Positions 1 to 5,704 of a stretch of DNA of 37,759 bases are shown piece by piece (position 1 is the first letter of the stretch; each line of letters starts with the position of its first letter). This DNA is from a virus. Below the pieces are notes generated by a model, which searched no databases, had not been told where the DNA came from, and saw only the letters and a program-made list of their open reading frames with translations. The stretch spans positions 1-37,759 of the IMG/VR virus record IMGVR_UViG_3300022540_000168; one strand, written 5' to 3'. A program made the translations under genes and the position numbers.

Positions 1-886
1 ACAGGGGGATTCCCATGCCAACCATATAGTCAAGCAGGCAAAAGAAAGGGCAAAGAAGACGAGAGACATCTCTGGCCAGAAATGCTTAGAGCAATTCGAG
101 AAATTCAACCGAGCTTCGTTGTGGGCGAAAATGTTTATGGACTCGTTAATTGGAACGGGGGGGGTGGTATTCGACGAAGTGCAATCTGACTTGGAAAATG
201 AAGGCTACGAAGTCCAACCGGTTATACTTCCAGCTTGTAGCACGAATGCGCCCCATAGAAGAGATCGAGTCTGGTTTGTTGCAAACTCCAAGCACAATGG
301 AAATATCAGAGAGTCCAGAGCAAATGAGAAAGCGGGCCAAAAAGAACAAATACAAGAATGGAACAAAGTACAACGGATTAAAAAGTCAGTTAGACCACGA
401 CCCGAAATGGAGTCACTTATTACCGACACCGACAACACAGGAAGCGGAAAGCGATTGCGAACTAACGGAGACAGGACGGAGGAAAACGAAGGACGGAAAG
501 GACAGCCACAGCCTGAATTTGGGAAGGATGTCAAAAATGGGGATGTTACCGACACCAAGAGCAGCAGCAAGAGGGAATTGCAGCAACGACAGAAAGAAGG
601 GAAATCTGGAGGACAAAATAGCGGAAATAATGTTGCCAACACCACAGGCAGCGGACGGATTCAAGACAACAAGCAACAGCAACCAAGAGAATTTGAACAT
701 GCTTGCACCGGTTGGGAGCAATTCCCAACTCAATCCCCAATTTGTATCAGAAATGATGGGATTTCCGACAGATTGGACGGAATTACCTTTCCAAAGTGGA
801 GAAGTGAATCTATAAAAGGATATGGCAATGCGATAGTTCCACAGGTAGCATTAGAGATTTTTAAAGCATTAGAACAAACAATATGA
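1..886 (+). CDS. C5-cytosine DNA methyltransferase, C-terminal part, interrupted by a +1 shift in a G tract
   Basis: Continuation of the gene that starts at 37539 and crosses the contig ends. Positions 1-156 encode GGFPCQ (motif IV, catalytic Cys) and [11 protein letters not shown] (motif VI, ENV). At the G8 run 157-164 this frame runs into TGA at 187-189. One G fewer joins it to the frame that is open to 886, which carries [10 protein letters not shown] (motif VIII) and, near the end, [15 protein letters not shown] (motif X). The repaired protein would be about 360 residues, usual for a phage Dcm-type enzyme. The region between motifs VIII and X, where target recognition normally lies, is polar and repetitive with DTDNTG/VANTTG-like blocks. 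GC is about 49% at 481-660 against 22% at 1081-1140, so it may be imported. It probably methylates cytosine to protect phage DNA from host restriction. Enzyme family certain; expression state depends on the G tract. Confidence 0.9.
   Translation, partial: QGDSHANHIVKQAKERAKKTRDISGQKCLEQFEKFNRASLWAKMFMDSLIGTGGVVFDEVQSDLENEGYEVQPVILPACSTNAPHRRDRVWFVANSKHNGNIRESRANEKAGQKEQIQEWNKVQRIKKSVRPRPEMESLITDTDNTGSGKRLRTNGDRTEENEGRKGQPQPEFGKDVKNGDVTDTKSSSKRELQQRQKEGKSGGQNSGNNVANTTGSGRIQDNKQQQPREFEHACTGWEQFPTQSPICIRNDGISDRLDGITFPKWRSESIKGYGNAIVPQVALEIFKALEQTI
2..23. repeat. Terminal direct repeat, left copy
   Basis: Bases 2-23 are identical to 37738-37759 (22 bp). The base before differs: A at position 1, G at 37737. 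The repeat lies in the methyltransferase PCQ motif, and the reading frame is continuous across the joined ends. This fits assembly overlap of a circular or terminally redundant genome rather than a biological repeat within a linear molecule. Confidence 0.85.
150..815 (+). CDS. Alternative-frame ORF overprinted on the methyltransferase (LPTP-repeat protein)
   Basis: A 221-codon frame opens just after a TAA at 147-149 (a TTG at 150 is the first possible start) and lies entirely within the methyltransferase. It has internal order: four spaced blocks LLQTPST, LLPTPTT, MLPTPRA and MLPTPQA (starting near 276, 417, 543 and 630), and a C-terminal block [21 protein letters not shown]-like in content, split here as [12 protein letters not shown] and DWTELPF. 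Each LPTP block lies over a (T/A)DT- or VAN-type block of the canonical frame. It could be reached as a fusion to the methyltransferase N-terminus if the G tract were 6 or 9 long. From memory, LPTP-rich proteins of this kind recur in phage and metagenomic data, which would argue for real coding; I cannot check that here. It may instead be a compositional shadow. Confidence 0.45.
   Translation: MERGGWYSTKCNLTWKMKATKSNRLYFQLVARMRPIEEIESGLLQTPSTMEISESPEQMRKRAKKNKYKNGTKYNGLKSQLDHDPKWSHLLPTPTTQEAESDCELTETGRRKTKDGKDSHSLNLGRMSKMGMLPTPRAAARGNCSNDRKKGNLEDKIAEIMLPTPQAADGFKTTSNSNQENLNMLAPVGSNSQLNPQFVSEMMGFPTDWTELPFQSGEVNL
157..164 (+). repeat. G8 homopolymer tract inside the methyltransferase gene
   Basis: Eight consecutive G between the codons for VNWN and VVFDEV. 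With 7 G (or 10, 4) the upstream methyltransferase frame enters the canonical C-terminal frame ending at 886. With 6 or 9 G it enters the alternative frame ending at 815. With 8 G it stops at 189. Such tracts vary by slipped-strand mispairing in phase-variable genes, and they are also a common site of sequencing error. The sequence alone cannot separate these explanations. Confidence 0.85.
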
Positions 887-1236
887 ATATACAAAGCGAA
901 TTATGGGAAAAACCTGTATTACCTGCAGACATAGTATATACTCCTGACTATGTGTCAAAACAAATAATTAATTTCCTTAATCCAAAAGGAATATGTTTAG
1001 ACCCATGTAAAGGTGACGGGGCATTTTATAAGTACTTACCTAAAGGCTTAGATTATTGTGAAATAAGGGAAGGTAAAGACTTCTTTAATTATAATAAAAA
1101 GGTAAATTGGGTAATAGGCAATCCACCTTATTCTATTTTTGAAGAGTTTTTAAGAAAGGGGTTTGAGATTTCTGACAATGTGAGCTACTTAGTACCAACA
1201 AACAAAGTATTTCAACGTCAAATAATACCAAACTAA
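883..1236 (+). CDS. N6-adenine DNA methyltransferase, C-terminally short
   Basis: The start overlaps the stop of the C5-methyltransferase (ATGA at 883-886), so the two are translationally coupled. Residues 40-46 DPCKGDG form the AdoMet-binding motif I and residues 80-83 NPPY the catalytic motif IV of N6-adenine methyltransferases. The protein is 117 residues; related phage enzymes are, as far as I recall, near 180-220, and it ends abruptly after PTNKVFQRQ, where the family normally continues. The stop lies in a small inverted repeat (ACTAAAA 1232-1238 / TTTTAGT 1260-1266). It may be a truncated remnant or an enzyme with a minimal C-terminus. Activity is uncertain. Confidence 0.8.
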   Translation: MNIQSELWEKPVLPADIVYTPDYVSKQIINFLNPKGICLDPCKGDGAFYKYLPKGLDYCEIREGKDFFNYNKKVNWVIGNPPYSIFEEFLRKGFEISDNVSYLVPTNKVFQRQIIPN

Positions 1237-1321
1237 AAGGCGTTGAGGTACGAAATGTATTTTAGTGACTATTATCACACGTTTTAATGTGTGGTGCGTG
1301 GGGAACGAAAATTTTAAAACT
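1237..1321. other. Intergenic hairpin region after the N6-methyltransferase
   Basis: Contains an inverted repeat ACTAAAA/TTTTAGT (1232-1238/1260-1266) that includes the upstream stop codon, and a second hairpin CACAC-GTTTTAAT-GTGTG at 1276-1293. The 12-mer CGTTTTAATGTG (1280-1291) occurs again at 4532-4543, also in the loop region of a hairpin that follows an accessory gene. There is no good promoter match. Confidence 0.45.
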
Positions 1322-1795
1322 ATGAAACGAGAAATTACAGCAAGAGGAATGATAACCGAAAACAACGAATTCAAGATATACGAATCGGAGTATTTCAAGG
1401 GTAAGGTTATTAATAATTTCAAAGGGAAGAAAATTAGAATCATTGTTGAGGAAGAAGAAAACTATGTGTCGTTACCTCAATTAAAATATTATTTCGGTGT
1501 CATGGTGCAAGGAATAGTAGACCATTATTTAGAAGGTGGTGTTAAGGTGTCAAAAACTGAAATAGATTATTTGCTTAGAGACAACTTTTTATATGAAGAA
1601 ATAGTTGATTTAATCACAGGAGAAATTAAAAAAAGACCCATGGCATTAAATAGCAGGGAAACGAAAGTAGGAACAAAAAGAATGATGGTTTTTTTTGAAG
1701 ACGTAATGCAATGGGCTAGTGAAGAAATAGGTTTATACATTCCAGAGCCAAATGAAAATGTCCGAAACTATGGTTTGGAAGAACCGATTAAATAG
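1322..1795 (+). CDS. NinB-like recombination-associated protein (tentative)
   Basis: 157 residues from ATG 1322, preceded by the A/T-rich stretch typical of Bacteroidota starts; the longer reading from 1265 would run through a hairpin and is unlikely. The N-terminus (MKREITARGMITENNEF) and the central block YYFGVMVQGIVDHYLEGG resemble small phage proteins of NinB/YbcN type, which act with single-strand annealing proteins on single-stranded DNA in recombination. The C-terminus is EEIGLYIPEPNE. The assignment rests on recollected family style and on the NinG-like gene nearby. It could be another small phage DNA-binding protein. Confidence 0.5.
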   Translation: MKREITARGMITENNEFKIYESEYFKGKVINNFKGKKIRIIVEEEENYVSLPQLKYYFGVMVQGIVDHYLEGGVKVSKTEIDYLLRDNFLYEEIVDLITGEIKKRPMALNSRETKVGTKRMMVFFEDVMQWASEEIGLYIPEPNENVRNYGLEEPIK

Positions 1796-1804
1796 TTACC
1801 TTTG
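1774..1804 (+). promoter_or_regulatory. Bacteroidota-type promoter
   Basis: TTTG at 1774-1777, a 19-base spacer, then TACCTTTG at 1797-1804, a perfect match to the -33 TTTG / -7 TAnnTTTG consensus of Bacteroidota sigma-A. It overlaps the end of the NinB-like gene and would transcribe the leader and homing endonuclease downstream. Confidence 0.75.
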
Positions 1805-1829
1805 TTTTGGTGTTGGGGCTTATAATCCC

Positions 1830-1880
1830 ATGCAAAAGGCTTAACTAACGTGCCTGCACCTTTTATCTTCAAACGTTAGT
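1830..1880 (+). ncRNA. Candidate pseudoknot leader upstream of the homing endonuclease
   Basis: Stem 1 can pair TGCA (1831-1834) plus GGC (1838-1840) with GCCTGCA (1852-1858). Stem 2 pairs ACTAACG (1844-1850) with CGTTAGT (1874-1880). The 5' arm of stem 2 lies in the loop of stem 1, which gives an H-type pseudoknot. The leader before the replication genes (34094-34162) has the same order, the same CTGCA and TTCAAAC words, and different stem-2 bases that still pair. Function is unknown: riboswitch, protein-binding leader or chance. Confidence 0.4.
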
Positions 1881-1899
1881 AAAAATAAAGGTTAGTATT

Positions 1900-2421
1900 A
1901 TGAAAGAATTATATTGTTTTTTACCAAAATTAGAAGAGTGGAGAGACATTCCCGGGTACAAAGGATTTTATCAAGTATCAGATTATGGAAGGGTTAAAAG
2001 TCTGCCAAGAAAAGGGGTATTAAAAAAGAGGATTTTAAAACCATATTTCAGTACTCATGGTTATTTAATGGTTGGATTAATAAAAAACAATAAAAGAGAA
2101 ACAATTAAGGTTCACCAATTAGTAGCAATGGCTTTTTTAGACCATAAAAGATGTGGTCATAAAATAGTAGTTGATCACAATAATAATGATAGGATAAATA
2201 ATTGTCTTTATAACATTCAATTAGTAACTAGTAGGGAAAACGCATCAAAGGATAAGAAATTAGGCACAAGTAAGTTTACAGGTGTTTCTTTCCATAAACA
2301 TAGAAATAAATTTAGGGCTAGAATTTATATTAGTGGAAAATGTAAATTTCTGGGTTATTTCGAAGACGAAAAAGAAGCGTCGCAAGCATATCAAACAGCG
2401 TTAAAATCAATAAGTAAATAA
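1900..2421 (+). CDS. NUMOD4-HNH-AP2 homing endonuclease
   Basis: 173 residues in three recognisable parts. NUMOD4 is at about 13-37 (EEWRDIPGYKGFYQVSDYGR, followed by VKSL). An HNH nuclease core is at about 75-115, with HQLVAMAFL, VVDHNNNDRINN and NIQLVTSREN. An AP2-like DNA-binding domain is at about 122-170 (TGVSFHKHRNKFRARI, then LGYFEDEKEASQAY). Such free-standing enzymes cut DNA and spread their own gene among phages; they do not serve the host phage directly. It sits alone behind its own promoter and a structured leader, consistent with a mobile insertion. The start follows an A/T-rich leader with no Shine-Dalgarno sequence. Confidence 0.95.
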   Translation: MKELYCFLPKLEEWRDIPGYKGFYQVSDYGRVKSLPRKGVLKKRILKPYFSTHGYLMVGLIKNNKRETIKVHQLVAMAFLDHKRCGHKIVVDHNNNDRINNCLYNIQLVTSRENASKDKKLGTSKFTGVSFHKHRNKFRARIYISGKCKFLGYFEDEKEASQAYQTALKSISK

Positions 2422-2448
2422 TTTAATAACTAATAAAAACAGAAAAGT

Positions 2449-3024
2449 ATGGCAAAAATAAGTTTCAAAAGTGAAAAAGAATTCACTCTTAACAGCGTTA
2501 AGTTTAAAAGTAAAGGCGGTTTGTTGATCGAGTATCAAATGCAGACAGGTAACGGTTCTATTGTCGATTGCAGTTTAGATACAAACGAAGAGGCACACCC
2601 GGACTTGATGGATTTAATCGATCAGATGAAAGAACCAATTATATTTTGTGCAAATGGACTTGCAGGGGTTAATGTATTATTAGGTAAGAAGATGATATTA
2701 GACCAAAAAATCAAAGATTCTGCAATTAAGGAATTGAAAAAGGATTTACTTAGTGCAATGTTTGATGACGTTCGTATTCATGGCGTACATTTCTATCACA
2801 TAAACGATGGAATGAAAGTTAAGATTACAGGCGGTTTTGACAGTCCTTTAGGATATGCAGCAATCAATACACCTCAAATTGGATTCCAAGAGATTAAACA
2901 CGGATTCGAGGAAGCACTTGAGAAAACACTTGAAACACTTCAAAATGAGGTTTACAAGTACATTGCAGATAATAAAAGGGCGCAGTTAGATATGTTTGAT
3001 GAAGACAATCAAGAAGCAGCTTAA
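2449..3024 (+). CDS. Conserved phage protein of unknown function
   Basis: 191 residues, soluble, mixed alpha/beta, with no motif I can tie to an activity. The middle segment HPDLMDLIDQMKEPI and the C-terminal helix ending in AQLDMFDEDN recall uncharacterised proteins common in Bacteroidota phages, often near recombination genes. The acidic C-terminal tail (DMFDEDNQEAA) is reminiscent of single-strand DNA-binding partners but is not diagnostic. It stands between the homing endonuclease and the NinG-like gene and is followed by a G5/C5 hairpin. Confidence 0.75.
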   Translation: MAKISFKSEKEFTLNSVKFKSKGGLLIEYQMQTGNGSIVDCSLDTNEEAHPDLMDLIDQMKEPIIFCANGLAGVNVLLGKKMILDQKIKDSAIKELKKDLLSAMFDDVRIHGVHFYHINDGMKVKITGGFDSPLGYAAINTPQIGFQEIKHGFEEALEKTLETLQNEVYKYIADNKRAQLDMFDEDNQEAA

Positions 3025-3031
3025 TTTTAAC

Positions 3032-3050
3032 AGGGGGTTAATAGCCCCCT
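3032..3050 (+). terminator. GC hairpin, terminator-like
   Basis: AGGGGG (3032-3037), a 7-base loop, CCCCCT (3045-3050), then TTAATTT. The stem is strong but the T tract is weak, so termination may be partial. It separates the genes at 2449 and 3064. Confidence 0.5.
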
Positions 3051-3063
3051 TAATTTAAACAAC

Positions 3064-3555
3064 ATGGGAGCAATAAAAAATAAAAAGGGCGTATGTCCAG
3101 AATGTAATAATGAAGAAGAGAAAACGCTTATTGGTGGAAAATGTAATTATCATTATTGGAAGCACCGCAAAGAGATTAACGCTGCTAAAAGAGGGACAGA
3201 AAGAAAGGTTAGAAATAATAAACCGATCAAACATCGATCAACAAAAGGGCAAAAGGTTGCTACAGAAGATGTAAAATTCTTTCATGAAATTTGGAATGAA
3301 AGAAATAAACATTCAGAAATAAGTGGTGAGTTTTTAGGGAATGATTACAATCCTGTATTTATGAGCCACATTTTAACAAAAGGAGCATATCCAAAATTTA
3401 GGCATTTGAAAGAAAATATACTTTTGATGACACACAACGAACATGATTCGTGGGAATTTAGAGACAGAACGACACCAATGTTTAAGAAGAAATTCAAAAG
3501 GGCTTTGTATATCCAAGACAAATTGAAAAAGAAATACTATGAAAAGACTACTTAA
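3064..3555 (+). CDS. NinG/Rap-like or HNH-type recombination nuclease
   Basis: 163 residues. The N-terminus has a CPEC zinc-knuckle half (residues 11-14) and a later CNYHYWKHR, so one metal site is likely. The middle has FFHEIWNERNKHSEISGEFL, and then MSHILTKGAYPKFRHLKENI and LLMTHNEHDSWE, which look like a beta-beta-alpha metal nuclease core (H...N...H). This matches phage NinG (lambda Rap) proteins, which act on recombination intermediates. The NinB-like gene at 1322 supports a recombination role. It could also be a generic HNH endonuclease. The C-terminus is basic (KKKFKRALYIQDKLKKKYYEK). Confidence 0.65.
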   Translation: MGAIKNKKGVCPECNNEEEKTLIGGKCNYHYWKHRKEINAAKRGTERKVRNNKPIKHRSTKGQKVATEDVKFFHEIWNERNKHSEISGEFLGNDYNPVFMSHILTKGAYPKFRHLKENILLMTHNEHDSWEFRDRTTPMFKKKFKRALYIQDKLKKKYYEKTT

Positions 3556-3706
3556 AACAATCAGAGACTTCATAGGAATAACAGCATTTGTTTTCTTAGG
3601 GTTGTCAATAATTTGCTCAACATTCGCATTTGGCAACTTAGAGTACTTGTGTGGAGCGTTTGGGATTGCAATGTTTATTGGGTTTATATTAGCATTTAAT
3701 GAATAA
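3539..3706 (+). CDS. Small two-helix membrane protein
   Basis: 55 residues, overlapping the end of the NinG-like gene by 17 bases (ATG at 3539). A basic start MKRLLKTIRD is followed by two hydrophobic segments, about 11-31 (FIGITAFVFLGLSIICSTFA) and 41-53 (FGIAMFIGFILAF), joined by a short loop with one Cys. It is likely an inner-membrane protein. The function is unknown; superinfection exclusion or a lysis accessory role are possible for such phage products, but nothing here decides it. Confidence 0.65.
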   Translation: MKRLLKTIRDFIGITAFVFLGLSIICSTFAFGNLEYLCGAFGIAMFIGFILAFNE

Positions 3707-3786
3707 TGTATTAGGCTAAAGAAAGTAAATAACCCTTGTGTGTGGTGGGGATTAAATAACCATATAACAAATAAATGTAAAATAAA

Positions 3787-3981
3787 ATGCAAACAGTAAA
3801 CGAAGAAGTAAAAGAGTATTTAGACGAATACTTTGAAAATGTAAGAAAGACAGAGAAAGGATTTAAAATTAATATCAAACAGTTAAACAAAAGCGATTTA
3901 ATGCTAATTGACTGTATTCCTGCAAACGTGGACGTAGTAATAAAAAGGTCTGGAGCAGGTTTAGTAGTAATTTTAGAGTAA
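3787..3981 (+). CDS. Small hypothetical protein
   Basis: 64 residues, acidic N-terminus (MQTVNEEVKEYLDEYFENV), then a short beta-like domain ending in GAGLVVILE. No known motif. It starts after an 80-base gap and precedes a long structured intergenic region. Low complexity is absent and the codon use resembles its neighbours, so it is probably a real early or accessory gene. Confidence 0.6.
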   Translation: MQTVNEEVKEYLDEYFENVRKTEKGFKINIKQLNKSDLMLIDCIPANVDVVIKRSGAGLVVILE

Positions 3982-4143
3982 CTACGGTGCGATGGTAAGG
4001 GTTAATTATTTTCTTTTAGCTCTTATTGTCGCTCGTTTTTCGGTTACGGAGTAATGAACGACAATGATGAGTATAAAGGCTTTTTTAATTGCCTTTTATA
4101 CAATGTTAGTTGTCTGTATTTTTTAATTTAAAACGAGGGAATA
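3982..4143. other. Structured intergenic region with hairpins
   Basis: Contains ATTGTCG...CGACAAT arms (in 4024-4065) and a long stem GTATAAAGGC (4071-4080) / GCCTTTTATAC (4091-4101) with a 10-base T-rich loop and one bulged base. The flanks AACTAC near 3980 and GTTAGTT near 4105-4111 form an imperfect outer pair. No ORF or promoter match was recognised. It could be a terminator, or a cassette-type recombination hairpin like those after neighbouring accessory genes. Confidence 0.4.
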
Positions 4144-4515
4144 ATGAGAATAATAATAGTAGGAGTACATAATAAAACAGGGATAGCCCCATTGTGTAGC
4201 ACAACTAAAAGCGGAAAACTGATAGATAGAATTTCGGAAAAACTACCAATACCAATAGAAAAAACGAACCTATTTAATTGTGATTATGTACCAACAAAAG
4301 AGGATAAAGCAAAGTACATTGATGAATGGTATTGGACACAATTACCTACAAAAGACGATGTAATTGTATTGCTTGGTGGTATAGTTCATAAAAACTTTAG
4401 AGAAATGAAAAGTAATATAATTAAAATCAAACACCCTGCTTCACAATGGAGTCATAAGAATATGAATAACTATGTAGAAAGTGCGGTGGAAGAAATTAAA
4501 AAATATTGCAACTAA
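4144..4515 (+). CDS. Uracil-DNA-glycosylase-superfamily-like protein (tentative)
   Basis: 123 residues. The N-terminal strand and loop MRIIIVGVHNKTGIAPL followed by SGKLID resembles the first motif of glycosylase-fold proteins (GxxP...G). VIVLLGGIVHKNF resembles the central strand, and IKIKHPASQW the C-terminal HP(S/A) motif that grips DNA. It is shorter than family 4 enzymes (about 200), so it would be a minimal member. If right, it might act on uracil or modified bases in DNA, in line with the neighbouring methyltransferases. The stop codon lies within a nested inverted repeat. Confidence 0.45.
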   Translation: MRIIIVGVHNKTGIAPLCSTTKSGKLIDRISEKLPIPIEKTNLFNCDYVPTKEDKAKYIDEWYWTQLPTKDDVIVLLGGIVHKNFREMKSNIIKIKHPASQWSHKNMNNYVESAVEEIKKYCN

Positions 4516-4560
4516 CACCAGTGCAAACCATCGTTTTAATGTGGTTTTACATAGTGTTAA
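4511..4560. repeat. Nested inverted repeat after the glycosylase-like gene
   Basis: Outer arms TAACAC (4513-4518) / GTGTTA (4554-4559), inner arms AAACCA (4525-4530) / TGGTTT (4542-4547), with 6-base unpaired spacers on each side and an 11-base loop. The layout (outer arm, spacer, inner arm, loop, inner arm, spacer, outer arm) is that of an integron attC hairpin, though shorter and without a matching integrase gene in the window. It may be only a transcription terminator without a T tract. Confidence 0.4.
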
Positions 4561-4583
4561 AAGAGTGATTAAAAAAAAGAATT

Positions 4584-4880
4584 ATGAAAGATTTTAAAAA
4601 GGATTTTAAAGCGTGGTTTAACGAAAATCACCCATCATATATAAGCCTGGCAAATCATTGGTTTAGAAGTTTACCAAGTTCAATGCAATGGGGTGTTTAT
4701 GTGGATTTCTTTAATAGTGTAGGGATATATATATTAGTAGGTAATGAATTTAAAGATAACAATTATTACACCGTATGGTATGAAGAACTAAAAAATATAG
4801 AAGGATCTTACATAAAAACCCTCCAAGAAGCAAGAGAGCAAGCACTTGAAAAAGCAATAGATTTGTATAACCAAAAATAA
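4584..4880 (+). CDS. Conserved phage hypothetical protein
   Basis: 98 residues. Begins MKDFKKDFKAWFNENHP and contains SLPSSMQWGVYVDFFNSVGI, aromatic stretches, and a C-terminal helix KTLQEAREQALEKAIDLYN. Proteins with a central MQWGVYxDFxxS block occur, to my recollection, in many Bacteroidota phages without known function. The start follows an A-rich stretch with no Shine-Dalgarno sequence. Confidence 0.75.
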   Translation: MKDFKKDFKAWFNENHPSYISLANHWFRSLPSSMQWGVYVDFFNSVGIYILVGNEFKDNNYYTVWYEELKNIEGSYIKTLQEAREQALEKAIDLYNQK

Positions 4881-4899
4881 AAGCGTACATTCGTAAACT

Positions 4900-5163
4900 A
4901 TGGAAGCAAAAACAATAACAAAACACGTATTAAAATTCCCAATTTACATGCTTAGAGCATATTTTGGAGGGTGCATAAACAAAGGACTTTTTATAATTGA
5001 GTTGTTACTAACATTATTGTTGGTAGCACTACATTACACAACCCCTGGAGGGCTAATTGAAAACTACTTTGGAATGATTATTTTAGTTTTCACAACTGCA
5101 ATATGGATGTTCCATTTAATAATGACTATTCCAAATCTTGTCAAGAAAGAAACATACCGTTAA
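4900..5163 (+). CDS. Two-helix membrane protein
   Basis: 87 residues with a short basic N-terminus, a hydrophobic segment at about 29-45 (LFIIELLLTLLLVALHY), a loop with PGG, and a second segment at about 57-76 (FGMIILVFTTAIWMFHLIM). It is placed immediately before the terminase genes, with its stop one base before the next start codon (5165). Its location in the membrane is clear; its role is not. It could be a holin-like or superinfection protein, but it is far from the lysis cassette. Confidence 0.7.
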   Translation: MEAKTITKHVLKFPIYMLRAYFGGCINKGLFIIELLLTLLLVALHYTTPGGLIENYFGMIILVFTTAIWMFHLIMTIPNLVKKETYR

Positions 5164-5164
5164 A

Positions 5165-5593
5165 ATGGCATATTCAGAAAAACAAACAAACAAGGCAAAA
5201 GAATTAATCCTTTGTAAAATATCTGAAGGGGAAAGCCTAAAAAGCATTTTAGAAGAAAACGAAGCAACGCCCTCAAGACCAATTGTTTACCAATGGTTAA
5301 ATGAAGATCACAAATATTTCGACAAAGAATTCTTTAACAACTATGTACGTGCGCGAGAAGATAGCGCAGATTTAGACGCTGAAAAGGTGCAGGAAATAGC
5401 AGACAAGACATTGAAAGGTGAGTACAAGCCAGAAGCTGCAAGAGTTGCTTTAGATGCTTACAAGTGGAATGCAGGGAAAAAGAAGCCTAAGAAATATGGT
5501 AACAACATGGACATAACAACGTTGGGCGAAAAGATAACGGGGGGAACTGTAATCATACAATCTGAAGGGGAAAGCCCAGAGATAACGGACTAA
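5165..5593 (+). CDS. terS: Terminase small subunit
   Basis: 142 residues from ATG 5165 (an upstream TTG at 5138 would overlap the previous gene and is rejected). The N-terminal half is a helix-turn-helix (LKSILEENEATPSRPIVYQW), which in this family binds the packaging site. The second half has FNNYVRAREDSADLDAEKV and ARVALDAYKWNAGKKKPKKY, the usual DARKW..KLKPKKYG ending of TerS proteins from P22-like and many Bacteroidota phages. It partners the large subunit at 5701 in DNA recognition. Confidence 0.85.
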   Translation: MAYSEKQTNKAKELILCKISEGESLKSILEENEATPSRPIVYQWLNEDHKYFDKEFFNNYVRAREDSADLDAEKVQEIADKTLKGEYKPEAARVALDAYKWNAGKKKPKKYGNNMDITTLGEKITGGTVIIQSEGESPEITD

Positions 5594-5617
5594 ATATAAT
5601 TATTCATATAAAACTGA

Positions 5618-5704
5618 ATGAATACAAATAAGCGTTTAAAAAGAGTAGTAAAGGATTTTACCACGCTAAGACAAAGTATTAAAAGTTGTAATATTCTAAT
5701 ATGA
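5618..5704 (+). CDS. Very small ORF between the terminase genes
   Basis: 28 codons (MNTNKRLKRVVKDFTTLRQ...), very basic, whose stop overlaps the terminase large-subunit start in an ATGA (5701-5704). The overlap suggests translational coupling, and the gap would otherwise be 107 bases. It may be a real micro-gene or only a leader that carries ribosomes to the terL start. No homology can be claimed. Confidence 0.4.
   Translation: MNTNKRLKRVVKDFTTLRQSIKSCNILI

Noticed and set aside
205-645. Antisense ORF of 146 codons over the methyltransferase
   Set aside because: Shadow of the GC-rich, repeat-like coding strand; low-complexity Ser/Leu/Pro composition and no start context or promoter.
1830-1880. 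Known riboswitch classes (preQ1, SAM-II) or HEARO RNA for the leader before the HNH gene
   Set aside because: None of the conserved core sequences I know for these classes are present; only general pseudoknot topology is shared.
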